Source: Sclerurus mexicanus
Taxonomy: Eukaryota; Chordata; Aves; Passeriformes; Furnariidae
Direction: 5' to 3'
Length of the DNA stretch: 64,000 nucleotides
Assembly (NCBI GenBank): GCA_013396755.1
Contig: VWZF01007822.1
Location: 580,132 to 644,131, forward strand
Shown here: piece by piece, positions 50,583-63,149 of the stretch
Numbering within the stretch: the first letter of the stretch is position 1
How the letters are laid out: each line of letters opens with the position of its first letter
Notes under the pieces: model-generated
Database searches by the model: none
Seen by the model: the letters and a program-made list of their open reading frames with translations, nothing else
What the model was told of the DNA's origin: nothing
Position numbers and translations under genes: made by a program

Positions 50583-53500
50583 CCCATTCTAAACCTCAGA
50601 AAGTAAAACCAGTATCCCTAATGGGCTTGAACATGAAGCTACATATCTCTTAGTGATGCCGGATGAGTAAAACTGAAGACATTGAACCAGAAAACTGTTT
50701 TCTCTCTACCAGTTATACCTTTTCCTTTCCGAAAAGTCTGTTTACATGGGGTAATTGTATACTTAGAATCATGATCCATGCATGTTTTTCATGCAAAACA
50801 TCTGTATTCACTAAACTGTTCGTAACTCAGAGGCAAGAAGGTAATGACTTAATAAGAGCTGTTAACACAAATAAGAGGATTAAAAGCCAATTTCAGAGCA
50901 ATTAATTAAATTGGGATTTCTGTTATAGAGTAAAAAATTAATTGTGACATTGTAAAAAGAATACCTGAAATTAATCTTAGGAAAGGGACCATAATCTAAT
51001 TTAAATTTGTAATTATTCTTAAAAAAATATAGAAGAAAGACTAGATTGTTCCAGTTAAGCTTTCAGTTACACAGGTTCAATATATCTGAAGGCAGAACTT
51101 GCTGTTAAGGGAGGGCAATTCTCATTTTCACTTTGTTACTCCAGCACTGTAAAAATGGCCTGATCATGGGTGTAAAACCAATTTGCCAGAGTGAAGTGTA
51201 AATTAGAAACAGGATGAAAGTTTCAGTAATGTTATTGTGTTGAGATGCTCTACATCAGCAAGTAAAGAGAAAGGTAAAACTGAAACAGCCTTAATACACT
51301 CAGTAACACCATCATTTCATTCCATTATGCTTTAGTTCTATAACTTCGATCTATCAAGAGTAGTCAGAGTCCCTTGACAGAAGATAATATCACCATTAAT
51401 ACATATGGTAAGGCTGAAATTGTGCTCACTCTTTGCCTCTAAATATTTTGCTCTGGTAGATTAAGTCCTATCTCTAGCATTATTGTAATACTGGGGGTTT
51501 GTTGATTTAGTTACATACTCAAGAGTGTACTCTCCCTTTGAATGGTGCACATAACTTCCATTAATGGTACTGGCAGTTGTGTGTGCATGTCAAGATGGGA
51601 ATGCTCCCCTCTAGAAATTATATATGAAAATCCCTAAGAGGATTTTCCACAACTACACTATTACCCTATGAGAGACTAAATAGTTAGTGTGCACAGTAAT
51701 TAAGCAAGCACAACAGGCAAATTCAAATTTCAGGAGTCTGGGTTTTATTGTTACAGATGTTCTTCAGAGCAAAGTGTGCTCAGCAGTTCCTTGGGTCATA
51801 AATATTTAATTTGTAATCTATTTTTTATCAGTTTTGTGTAATGCAAGCTCCTTGTAAACCAAAAGAATTTTTACAAGTGTTTTTTTTTTTAATGTCTTGG
51901 AAATTTAAAGTAATAGTGGTGGTTTAACATTTTTCTTCTAAAAACACCCTGCCCAATAGAAGGGTAGTGTTAACTCTAAAAGTGGATTCATTCTCTTTTG
52001 ACTACTGCTCTGAATTTGACTGAACAATAAGTAGATGGGCTTTTTTAAAAGAATCTGAGGGCTTGATTCTATTAAAACAAGTATGTGACCTTAAAAATCT
52101 GTCCCATTTGGAAATGATCCTAGGCTCTTGATTATCACTGTGAAAGTAGATGCTTGAAAATGTCCTCCTATAGGGCTTTGAAAAGAGATGAGGGTATACA
52201 GCACCCTGAAGGTTCAGATCTGGTGAGCAGGCACATCAGATGTACACTTCCTATTTATGTTGCTGTTTACAGATGGTAGTCTGTTTGCACAGATTGAATA
52301 TTCTCCTGTGAAAACCATGCAAGATACTTTTCCCATTTATTGTTGGATTCACTTTGGGTTACGTCATTTATTTGCATTGAAAATATCTATTTAGTAGACT
52401 CAGGAACACAAAACAATAGCTGTTTCAGGTGATATTTATCTTTTGTGACTCAAACAGCTGTCTTCTCTATTTGCATGATGATGTGATGTAGGTTGCTGGT
52501 TAACAGGAGCTGATAAAAGGTAAACTGTTTTTTGAAAGACTGAAATATAATAACATAATGATTGTGGGGGGAAACTCCTGGTGATTTAAACATATTTACA
52601 TTTTATCTTCTGCCATCTGCTCTAAACCAGAAATATGCTCATCCACACCGAGATGTGTGCCCAGGCCACTCAACCCATCAGACAGGAAATTACTGTCTTC
52701 AAAGAGTTAAATATTCTTTTGGCTACTGCCTGAACCAGTACAGCTCTCTTTATGCTACATTCAATAAATAAATGAATGCATATATAAACTGAAAAAAAAA
52801 TCCTTAATTTTTAATCTATGGACAGAGATAATATATTATATTTTGTACAATGCAATTGGCCTCTAGTCAACAATGCAACGCAAATAATAACCTACAATTA
52901 AGTAATTATTCTTTGATGATTTAGATGAAATTCGAGGGTGGAAGGACACAAGTATTTATTTATTTCTCAAAGGTGCTATAGAAAAAACCCCCATGATAAT
53001 AGAGTCCTGACAAAGCAGTTGAATATTTCAGAAATACCTGATTATCTACTTATGTCACTTTGCTTTCCACAGGATTTAGATACATGACTCATTCTGGATC
53101 TGAAATGGATGTTTTGCTGAGCCTTTATGTACCCAAGTATGTGTACATGTCAGTCTTTATATCCCAGCAGCTTTCAAAGTGAATTTGACAGTTTTGAAAT
53201 TCATGTCCTCTAAAGCTGCAGCTCTACATCTAGAAATACTATCTGGGAATTGATAGTGAAACTTGCACTTTAGGTTCATCCTTTTGTAATATAGCTTGAA
53301 GACAACTGGGCTTGGTCAGAGCACACCTGAGATGAGACCAGGGCAGCTAGAAATTGGGGTTTGCACTCAGACGCTGTCTGGACATGGGAGAGAATGGGGT
53401 GTTCAGTGTCTGGTACAACAGGTCTTTGGGTTTAACCCAAATTGAGTGCAGCAGCTCTGGACTTGTTTGCAGGCAGGGAGGTGAAGCCTCCTGCAACAAG

Positions 53501-53995
53501 CACATGTGCTGGAGCAGTTCCCATGGGAAGGAGAGGGAAGGAGGACCAGGCAGCTTTGCCTGGTGGTGACTCTTGTAGCTTTGAATCTTGTGGCTCCGAG
53601 ATGAGGTGCTGGAGGACTTGGATTTTGCCTCCAGTCCATGCTATGGCTTCCACGTTAGGCAAAGGACAATGCAGTCAAGCAGAGTGAGCAAAAGTACACC
53701 CTTCTCCTGATGAAATGGATTCCAGCTTCAGTGCCCCACCTATTACTTTCAAACAAATATGTTGTTGGAAACTGAGCTATAATAACATTCTAATATTCTC
53801 CAGTTATTAAAGTTAAACAGAGAGGAATAATCCTCCTTGGTAATCCAAAGCATTAAAAAAATGAGAACCACATTATCAGAAGATTGCCAGAAACATTTAA
53901 TATATTTACGGAGTTCTTTGTATTCTGTTTTTTTCCCTGCCTAATTTTTTCAAGTGTCATTATGGCTGGAAACTACTGGGGAGGGAAGGAAAGGT
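50583..53995. other. Non-coding stretch, no gene seen
   Basis: No supported exon. A less AT-rich patch at 53290-53700 carries several overlapping short frames on both strands (up to 81 codons), all rich in Ser, Gly and Cys and unlike known proteins. A possible old-repeat trace with GGGTGTAAAACCAATTTGCC lies near 51170. Confidence 0.5.
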
Positions 53996-54041
53996 GAAGA
54001 GGAAGAGGAAGAGGAAGGGGAAGGAGAAGGAGAAGGGGAAG
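53996..54041 (+). repeat. Polypurine GGAAGA-type tract
   Basis: Forty-six consecutive purines built from GGAAGA, GGAAGG and GGAGAA units. Purine-rich sequence continues on the left after one T at 53995. Long polypurine-polypyrimidine runs can form intramolecular triplex DNA. It is a simple repeat by origin. Confidence 0.9.
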
Positions 54042-54972
54042 TGAGAATAAAAGTTGCTAGGTAAATAAGCAAAATGCTAACATTCCATCTGATTTTGTGT
54101 CAAAGTCACAAGGAATAGCAGAAGTGTCACTGATAGTTCCCTTTGAAAATAAATTCCCCACAGGGTTGCACCAACTAGTGCAGATGGGGTCAAGGCCAGT
54201 GCTCACAAACCCAGCCAATTTGCTGACAAAGGGTTCTTCGTCTTGCTGGTGTGCCTGATGTTCGAATTGTTGAAAGTAGGAATTTTTCTTTTCATTTTTT
54301 CCCATTTGTGGAAAATATTTTGTTGGGTATTTCTTTTTTCCCAAAATGCCCCAAACAAAGGTAGGTAAACCCCAAACATTTAGCTATCGGAATTGTCATA
54401 AAGCTCCATTTTAGCTTCTTTAGAGAGTGAATTTTAGTATTTTCTGAGAAGAAAGGACCAAGAAAAGAAACAGATTACAAGGCAGACTCCATTGGTACAC
54501 AGAATATAGGAAGCATAAAACACAAAGTGAAACCTCCCAGAACACCTTTTCCCCTGTCTAGATCTTGAATTTTTGTTGCCTCTAAAGAGAACATTGAAGC
54601 ATTTGTGGTTGTGGTTATGGAACATTTTCAGTGAAATTTCAGACATTTTTCCCTAGAAGAGTGAAAACTCTTCTCATACACACGTGCACACACACACAGA
54701 CAGACAGACTGCTATTTCTACTTCAGTTTATGTACTTGTTCTTCTGCCACTCAGGAAGGATCTACCTCCTTTCATTCCACTTCTACACCCACATTTTTAT
54801 GCAAATATTTTTATAAATTCTCCTTTACACTCAATTTCACTTGTTTTCTGCATCACATTTAAGCTCTGCAACAAATTTAAGCTCCTCACACTGTCAGTAT
54901 CCCCATAGTTTAATTCTTGCCAACCCCTTAACTCTAGTCTGGCAGCCAAACAAACCTTCATCCAGCTATGGC
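54042..54972. other. Non-coding stretch with a CA microsatellite
   Basis: No gene recognised. The frame at 54057-54344 (minus, 95 codons) has a Lys-rich start and no domain. A CA/CAGA run lies at 54678-54710. Confidence 0.5.
54678..54710. repeat. CA/CAGA compound microsatellite
   Basis: The run reads ACACACGTG, then CACACACACACA, then three CAGA-type tetranucleotides. It is a simple sequence repeat, likely polymorphic. Confidence 0.8.
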
Positions 54973-54985
54973 TGCGGTTACCACA
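54973..54985. promoter_or_regulatory. Inverted pair of RUNX-like sites
   Basis: TGCGGT (54973-54978) and ACCACA (54980-54985, the reverse complement of TGTGGT) face each other across one base. Both fit the RUNX core TGYGGT. RUNX proteins usually bind as monomers with CBF-beta, and closely spaced inverted sites are reported as dimeric arrangements. Inference from motifs only. Confidence 0.35.
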
Positions 54986-55671
54986 CGGGCAGTTCTGTGC
55001 TTTCAGGCACTTTTGCAGCTTCTTATTTGGTGGCAGAATCTCTCCTAAAATACATTAGAAACATATTTAAATCACTAGATCCTCTAGTATCAAATTTCTT
55101 AATTTACTGCAAAGGTTTTTACCTCCTATTTTTTCTCTTAGACAAGGGCTCAAAGACAGATAATAGATCTCCTAGTAACACCTGAATATCTTTTGTGCAA
55201 TTGAATGTACACAGCTGGACTCAGTGCAATTCTTTGACTGATGGTAGTGGAAATATTGACTCTGGTAGAGAAAGATGAAAATACAATATACAATAACACA
55301 ATACATCCTCTGCTTTTAGAAGTGATTTTCAAGGCTAGATATTTAGTAACTGCTCTAAGAGATGTTTGTAGATCAATTTTTTTTGTTCTGTGTCCTTTGG
55401 GAAATGACCTTGCTGCTAAGAATGAGAAAGGCAGCATATGTGTTCCTTTAGACATGCTGAAATAAAAGGAATATCCTCACACATAATGGTTTTTCTTCAT
55501 GGATATTTCTATAGAGCACTACAGCTTGTGCCTGTAAATCACATATTTATTACCCATGTGGATCACATCCTGCATCCACTGAAAATATGCACAAGTTTTC
55601 ACTTCAGCAAAAGTTTCATCTGTTGAGATTAGGGTAACTGAGTGCATGAAAATGAAAACTGTGAGTTAGAT
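54986..55671. other. Non-coding stretch, no gene seen
   Basis: Open frames overlap on both strands (up to 114 codons from 54841 on plus, 101 on minus at 55150-55455). None has a recognisable domain, and mutual overlap in opposite strands suggests locally few stops. Confidence 0.45.
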
Positions 55672-55760
55672 GCCTTGACCCTGCAAATGCCCCTTGCCTG
55701 GAAAATTTCTCAATGACTTCTGTAGGGATTGGTACTGGCTCAATTCCACACCTGCAAAAA
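55672..55760. repeat. Possible degraded ancient amniote repeat
   Basis: In order the segment has TTGACCCTGCAAATGCCCC, TTGCCTGGAAAATTTCTC, AATGACTTCTGTAGGGATT and GGTACTGGCTCAATTCC. I associate this with an old dispersed reptile/bird repeat with a CCCTGCAG block, a TGACTTCAATGGG-like block, and a GGATTTGGCCC-like end. This is the clearest of the suspected copies in the window. The family name is not known to me. Confidence 0.4.
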
Positions 55761-57249
55761 TACCAGAGGAAAAAAATACTACTGTGTGAATAGAATCTCC
55801 TTTTATTTTAAGCAGTAGTTGATTTATTATGACGGTTCTCACAACTGAACAGTATTTGCTATGCAACTAAGCAATTCATATCCTGGAGAATCTTTACTAA
55901 AATAACATCTTGTTGTTTTGTATCAGGCTTTAATGCTGCATCATATAATGTATTATATTACGTATTGCATATTATTAAGTTGGGTTTCAGATTCATATAT
56001 AACTTTTCAGACATAGTTTTCTTACCAGCATTGTGTATTTCTTCCTTCAAAATATTTTTAAGCTTTTTTTCTACATATCTTTGCCAGACTGCTGCATCAC
56101 CATATTTGAAGAACATATCTAAAAAGCACTGAGAGAGAAGTAAGCAATAGATTGAAGAACAGCTCACTAACCCTAGTCTGGTGAAAAAGACCTGGGGCTA
56201 CATCATATATTACTCACAGCTAAGCATTTTGAAGGTATAATATGTATTTTGAAATTCTTAGACCTCATTTCTTCAACAGGGAGCTACAAGATCCAGTTCT
56301 TCTACCTTACAGAATAATAACAAATTATTCAAACATGAGTAGTTTGAGATGCTGACAAAATTAGGGAAAAATAACCATATATATTCTTTCTTATAACAAC
56401 TCCTTTTTATCATTTCCAGTAAGGAAATCAGGAAGAAGTAGGTGAAGTGTCAGTTAAGGGGCAAGGAATTCAACCAAGGCCCTTCATACCATGAAGTAAG
56501 GAGAACAGTCTGCAGAGCAGCCTGCTTTTCCCATGTGTCTCCTGCCACTGGGGAGAGGCAGAGCCCTCTTTGCTCATTCACTGGCTTTGTTTGGATCCTG
56601 GTTCTGTGTAGAGAGGGAACAAACTTTGTTGGGAGATGTTATCTTCATCTCTGCTGACTGAAAGGCTCACCTCACCTCATTAGCCATAAACTGGTGCAAT
56701 CCAAAGTCTTGGCTTGAACTACACTGTTTGGAAAGAGACACAGACAGCTCCACATGGCAACTCCTGTCTCAAGGTGGGATGAATTGCTGAACTGGAATGA
56801 AATACCTGAAATTCTGACAGGCTGTATTCAGACCTAGCTTAGTATTCAGTGTATTAAGATGTGTTCACTGGGAGATTGTTGCAGCTGTCTAAAATGAGCA
56901 GCTAATTGCTTCAGTCACCTCTGTCTTATTGTACTGCACTTTTCCCTAATGGAATAAGGTTTAGAAAGAGGTTGACTGTGAATGAAATCATTGCATCTTC
57001 TGTCCTCTTCAGAATTTGTTCAAAAGCGAGGCAGTAGTTTACGGAAAATACAAGACTAGGAAGCAGAGCATGAAGGCACAAGGCGGTTGACACCCTAAAA
57101 TCCAGACTCTACACTCAGGTTGTGACTCACTGGAAGTAACCTTAGGCATCAATATTTTGCCAGCCTTTCTGGGATCTCTCTTACCATTGTTGGTGAGTGA
57201 AAACCCTTTTAAGGCATGAGTCATCTGTCAATACAGACATCTCTCTACA
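55761..57249. other. Non-coding stretch, no gene seen
   Basis: No supported exon. A GC-richer patch lies at 56440-56660 with a 71-codon plus-strand frame lacking family resemblance. Confidence 0.5.
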
Positions 57250-57590
57250 ACTCTGCTCTCTACAACTACCTGAAAGGAAGTTGTGCAAGGTTGGGATCAG
57301 CCCTTCTCCCAGGTAACTAGGGATAGGACAAGGGGAAATGTCCTCAAGTAGTGCCAGGGAACGTTCATGTGGGATGTTAGGAATAATTTCTTCACTGAGG
57401 GAGTGGTTAAGCATGGGAACAGTCTCTCCAGGACAGTAGTGGGGTCTCCAACTCTGGCAGTGCTTAAAACTTGAGTAGACCTTGTACTTTGCTATATGAC
57501 AAAGTTTACTGGGCATGGTGGGGTGGTATTCTGTTGAATGTTGGCCTTCATGGTCTTGGAAGTATTTTCCAGCCTTAATGATTCTATGAT
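57250..57590 (+). mobile_element. CR1 LINE, truncated 3' end
   Basis: The copy contains in order CTCTACAACTACCTGAAAGG, GATAGGACAAGGGGAAATG, a GTCCTCAAGTAGTGCCAGGG block, a TTAGGAATAATTTCTTCACT block, GGGAACAGTCTCTCC, TGGGGTCTCCAACTC, and the terminal TTCCAGCCTTAATGATTC with an ATTCTATGAT end. All are standard CR1 3'-end landmarks. The copy is 5'-truncated and frame-disrupted. An open frame of 111 codons on the opposite strand (57181-57516) is only its antisense shadow. Confidence 0.93.
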
Positions 57591-59682
57591 CTGACTAACT
57601 TATAACATAAATATACCTGTTTTCTTCCCAGTCATAAAGAAGGAAGTTAATCTAACTAGCTCAGACATGAATGTTTCCACTGTAGAAGACTATGTCTGGT
57701 CAGATGAATCCCCTCCATGACCTAAGAAACATCTGCACCTCATAGAACCAGGATCTGAAACTTTTCTAGTGTGAAAAGGATATTTTCATTTGTAAAATAG
57801 ACTTGAATGTGTGTGCAACAGTTTTATGTTATAAAAAATAAAAATACATAATTTAAGAAAATCACATTTATTTGGCAAAAGCAAGAAAACAATTTCTTTC
57901 TTAGTATAAAAATTTTATTCTCTAGTCTGAGGTTGTTCTCATAAAAAATTAGAAGACTTTCATTCTTTTCACTGCGCTGGATCAATTTTCTTTTTTTTTT
58001 CAGGGGCATATTCTGACAATTTTCAGGTGTCAGTGGGGGTTTCAGGTATGTTCAGAATTAAATACTGAATCTCTCACACTAATCAAGGTCTGTGCCTTTA
58101 TTCCTTCAGTTGATTTTAGAAGGTCTGCTTGTTAGACTTCTAATGGACAGCATGTCAGAGATGCTGAGCACTGCAGTGATTAAAAAGACTGAGAGCAATT
58201 CTCAGGGCATTAAATGATACAGCCAGAACATTATGGGCTTAATAACAATATATTAAAGCTATTTTCAAAAAGCAGATATCTTCACATCTCTTTCATTTTC
58301 TCTTCACTTTTACGTCTTTAAATATATTAAATACTAGGTCTTTCTGACTGCTGTGAGTCTATGCCTTCTGCTCACTGCACAGAACTACCTAACCAATGTA
58401 GAAATACACTTCAAGTATATTTTTATCTTCACCTCACCCTTTTACATAATATTTTTATTTAAAAAGTGCTTACATTTAAACCACAGCAATAATAAACAAA
58501 GTAGAAAAAATATGTCCTCAAAACACAGTTTTATTCTCACAAAAATGTTTCCTTAACGTAGGCACATATTGTGTTTGGTTTGATTATTTTTATTTTTTTT
58601 TTACATTAGACTATATTTAAATAATATGTACTAATAAGCAGAGAGGCAATCATGCTTGTACTTCATGTATCCCTTTAGTCATAACTAATGTTATTGAAAT
58701 TCAGCAAGACAGATTTGTCATAGAAGTAAAATAGCAGAAAAATGAGATAAAGGAGGAGAAAATCAGCAATTCCAATTACTTCTTGGAACCGATTTTGCAA
58801 TGATAATATCTATTGGGTAGTAAACTGCAACTACTGCACACACATGGTCATAAACTGGCATTATGCAATCTATTTCTTCAGAAAAAGACTATGTGTGTGA
58901 ATATGCAGTTACTATATAATTTTATATAAGCTCTAACGGTCTCATCATATTTACAGCAATTTTTATAATCTATGGTTGTTAACTCCAGCAGGCCTCTTGG
59001 TAAAAAAATAGCAATAAGCCTACAGCAAATGTTGACCTATGTTCAATTCATTTTACCCATTTCAGTTAGCTAAATAGGTTATATGAGTTCACACCATAGT
59101 TAGTGGAGAGAGGCAGAGAGAGGTGTGTTTCAAGAAAATGATTCATATCATCAAAAGAAACACAGGAAAAATAGATGGGATGAACAGCTTTCATTTATGA
59201 GTGCTGCCTGTGGATTAGTTTGTAGGTAGCTGAATTTAGCTGAGAATTAACACTAACAGAAAGTCTAGCAATGAGCCAATTGGTTGATAAATAAATGAAA
59301 AATGAATATTTCCTTTATAAAAGGTTATCTGTTCCTTTTAGGTAAACTTGTGCTTCACAGTCTTTTTGATGTTGCAGCTTCTCATGCTTTGGGCACTATC
59401 ACCATAGTAACTAACTAGAAAACTATTATACCAAGAGTTCAAAAGTCAAGATGGAAATTTTCCGATATCGTAGTTTACAAATATTTCAGTCCCTTTAGAG
59501 AAACAGCTGAGAGGTTTTCATCAATTTCCACATGTTGCCTGTAAATAGGAGAGCTAAAACATACTTTTCAAGCGCAAATTTACTCAGATAAGTTGCTTCC
59601 AGAGTATGGTAATTTAATACAGAAATCTTCAAATACTATACAGTTGATTGTTATACATAATTTATGCTCACATTTCTCTGTA
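57591..59682. other. Non-coding stretch, no gene seen
   Basis: Very AT-rich and unique-looking, with a T11 run at 58592-58602. Open frames are at most 67 codons. No transposon recognised. Confidence 0.55.
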
Positions 59683-59941
59683 GTGATAGGACAAAGGGCT
59701 TTAAACTAAAAGAGGAGAGATTTAGATTAGATATGATGAAGAAATTCTTTACTCAGAGTGTGATGAAGCACTGGAACAGGTTTCCCAGAGAAGTTGTGAA
59801 TGCCCCATCCCTGGAAGTGTTTAAGGCCAGGTTGGATGGAGCTCTGAGCAACCTGGTCTAGTAGAAGGTGTCCCTGCCCATGGCAGGGGGTGAAAACTAG
59901 ATGATCTTTAACATACCATCCAAAACCATTCTGTGATTCTT
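59683..59941 (+). mobile_element. CR1 LINE, truncated 3' end with ORF2 C-terminal remnant
   Basis: The plus strand reads KGFKLKEERFRLDMMKKFF, then MKHWNRFPREVVNAPSLEVF, then KARLDGALSNLV and a stop. I take this to be the C-terminal end of the CR1 ORF2 protein. It continues into GTGTCCCTGCCCATGGCAGG, CTAGATGATCTTTAA and a CCATTCTGTGATTCT terminus. The frame is still open over about 60 codons, so this is one of the better-preserved copies. It has no reverse-transcriptase domain and is inert. Confidence 0.94.
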
Positions 59942-62169
59942 CAGCTTTCTTGGGATAGAGGTAATTACAATGACTGAAAATTACCTACACATTCATAAAT
60001 AATTTTACTTTTTTTCTCTCAATAAATATTCCTGGTCTGACTGATTTTTCATAGCTGTGTTAGTCTTTCCTTAATTTATTCAATTTGGTCATTATTTATT
60101 GAATTTTTAGTGATTTTGGATGTCCCAGCATACCAAGTTTATTTAGAGATTTCACCAAATTTTTCAGGAAGGGTTGAATAAATAAGTCATAGTTTTGGTA
60201 TTGTTTGAGTGTATTCTATAGGTTGGTTGTGGCTTGTTGCTATGATATAAATACATGGGATGAATCAAGGTAGTTTTGGGGATTTCTGTTTGGGGATTTG
60301 CTTCTCTTCCTCTCAAAGCCTGTGAAAGTGTAAGCCTAGGCTCCACTAGGCTCCAAAGCTTGAATGTATTGCTCACAAGCCTTCAGACTGGGGCTTTGTA
60401 TATGTGATTTACATTTTATACCTACATTAATAGTTTACCTATCCAAAGGTGCCACATATTTACCTATTTTTGCATTCAGATTTTACATGCAGAAATAAAC
60501 ACCTGTCCAACATCTGCTTTTAAATTATTTCTTATGATGTTCAGAAGCCAAGACACGAATATGACATCACTGTTCCCATTTGAAAAGGAGTACAACTTAT
60601 GCATTTACAACAAATGTACTTGGAAAAGAACTGAATATATGTATTGGTCACCCTGACCTTTCAGGATCCTGTTCAAATGCATGAACACAGGATACAGAGT
60701 AGGCTCTTAGCTCTGGTAGTGATCACATTAATCTTAAACCACACTTCTGATAAACATCCATGACACGACGGCAACCAGAGTGACTTTATTTAAAGATTCC
60801 TGTGCCCCTTCCTGCAGTAACCAGCTGAGCCTGCCAGCATCCACAGCAGTGAAGAGACCCTGAGGGCTCCACAGTGCTTCCTTTTACTTATTCAATTATA
60901 TGGGCATGGATAAATACAAAATGAGTTTTATAGCTGAGTGCAGCTTTCACAATGTCCAAAGGACATGTTGTTGTATGTTTAAAACTAGAAAATTCTCTAA
61001 TAGTTATCTGAAGGATACCCCAAGGATATCCAAAGGTATCCAACACTTGAGACGAGCTATCAACACAAGGGAAAGATAAGGAATTTTATTTGGTTTGAGA
61101 TTCTTCTATCCCATTTGTAAAAAGAAATAAATAAAATTGATTAATCAATACAATTTAACCTTTTTTACTCTAACTATACTAAGGTTAAATATTATGGACA
61201 CTTCTTTTTGTGCATACATTCTTATTCTATTATTGCATTAACTGGTCATCAACTATTCTGTTATTTACTGGAGTCTAATTAATCATTCATTGTCTTCTCA
61301 TTAAAGCTTTAGTTTGCTGCTATCTTTTTCCTTCCATTTGGAAACATGAATGTCATAGTTCACATTCTTCTCTTGTAAACTATTCTTACCCTGCCTCACC
61401 AAAGAATTAGGTAAACAAATTTGAGATTAATAAATTATGCTAGGATTTCCAAAGAACCTAAAGGAGTTGGAGTACTGCGTTCCTAGGAAAACCAAGACAG
61501 TTTGTCTGTCTAACTCTTCTACTCTCTGCTGAAAGGCTGAATTCTGATTTTCTAAATAGGAAGTCTGCATAGGATGATGTTCTGCAAGATTTACACAATT
61601 TAATTTGTGATTATCAGAATCAGCATGTCAAGAAGTGAAATAGGAAAATTAAGCCCAAAGATAAATCAAAAGTTCACCATAGCAAACCATACTTGACTGC
61701 GCCAGACATGGGGAGGAACCCGTGACTGGAAGGCACCTTGTCTCCTTTCCACTGGCATACACACATTAACCATAGAAGTTAGGAGCATGAGAGTTGCATA
61801 AAGGTCAGCAGTCCAAAAAAGCACAAATAATAATTTGGCTCCAATCCAGAGGAGATACAGCACTCTATCACAGCTTCAGTTCAAGCAGTTCTAATCAGGT
61901 TTGCTGGCCATGCACAAAGCCAAGGTTTCCAGGTCTAACCTACTTCCCTACATGTACTTGCCTAAATTTAAACCAGCAATAAGGCTTGACAGTGGGGTCA
62001 GCTGGGTTCTTTCTTCCAGACATATGTTTTCAGTTATGATTGAACTTTTCTCCTCCTCATGCTAAAGTCCTAAAACTTCTTGCTGTGGCAGTAAATTCTT
62101 AAATCAGTGTTTATTAAAGGATTATGTGGACATTCCATATGACGTGAGCACTTCTCTTATTGAAGTTGT

Positions 62170-62185
62170 CATTTGTTGACAAATG
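62170..62185. promoter_or_regulatory. Short E-box-like inverted repeat
   Basis: CATTTG (62170-62175) and CAAATG (62180-62185) are reverse complements across the four-base loop TTGA. Each is a CANNTG E-box. The arms are only 6 bp, so coincidence is quite possible. Confidence 0.25.
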
Positions 62186-63113
62186 GACTGCAATTATCAT
62201 GTATGTAAGAACTTCACAAGTTCTCTGTGCTGACAAGCCTAATTGCATAATTTTCTATATGTATTACTAAGCAAATCAGAGGAAACAGCAATGGTGGATT
62301 TGGATCAGCAAATAAGAAAACTGAAGAGACCTATGTAACTGATAATGGTGGACTATGCATTATGAATAACTATTATGTAATGAAATATATTTGTTTGATT
62401 TTTGTGGTACAAAACAGACCTCATAATGAGATGCAGATGATTCAGGGCCATTACAAAACATACAATAACCACCCACATTCAGGGAGGAGCATTGAAGGAT
62501 TCTGGGTTGGCATCAAACAAGCCAAATACAGACATCTTTTATTTGTCTGAAGAAAGAGAGCTACAATAGTTCTTTATATAATGCTCCATTTATTGACTGG
62601 AGCTTTTGGCACTTCAGTAAGATATTAAGAATTGTCTCTCATAAAGAAAAGCCAAATCAAAAAAAGGAAGGTTTCATGTCTGGATATAAAAGCACCACAC
62701 AGAGCACATTGTATGGTCTGTGAAAGTATTGCCCTTAGACAAACCTCAGAGCTCTTCATTTCCCAAGGATATCTCAGAAACATCAGCAAACTCCAAAGCT
62801 GCACTCTAAACATTGGGCAATCACTGTGTGTCACCACATCAAGTGAGATTCAGTTTCTCTTCTTGGTTACGCCGCTATGAATCCAGAGTTGTTCCAATGG
62901 TCTCAAGAAGTTCAGACAGATGCCAGTGAAGGAAGAAAGCTCTGGAGCCTGGCACTGGGTAAAACACGGTGTCACTACTGCCCAGACCTTCTACAGAAGA
63001 CAATACATTCTCTTGGTATGCACACTTAATTAGCTATAGTCATGATGAGAGATGGGTCCAAATAAATGCTGAGTTTAGTTTGCAAAAGTTAATTCCTAAC
63101 TTGGAAAAATGAT

Positions 63114-63149
63114 TGTGTGTCTGTGTGTGTGAGAGAGTGTGTGTGTGTA
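63114..63149. repeat. (GT)n microsatellite, interrupted
   Basis: GT repeats interrupted by CT and by a GAGAGA block. It is a simple sequence repeat and can adopt Z-DNA. Confidence 0.9.

Noticed and set aside
53354..53687. Four overlapping frames on both strands
   Set aside because: A less AT-rich patch has few stops in any frame, and the proteins are low in recognisable structure.
57181..57516. 111-codon open frame on the minus strand
   Set aside because: It lies almost wholly antisense to a clear CR1 3' end, so it is a shadow of the retroposon.
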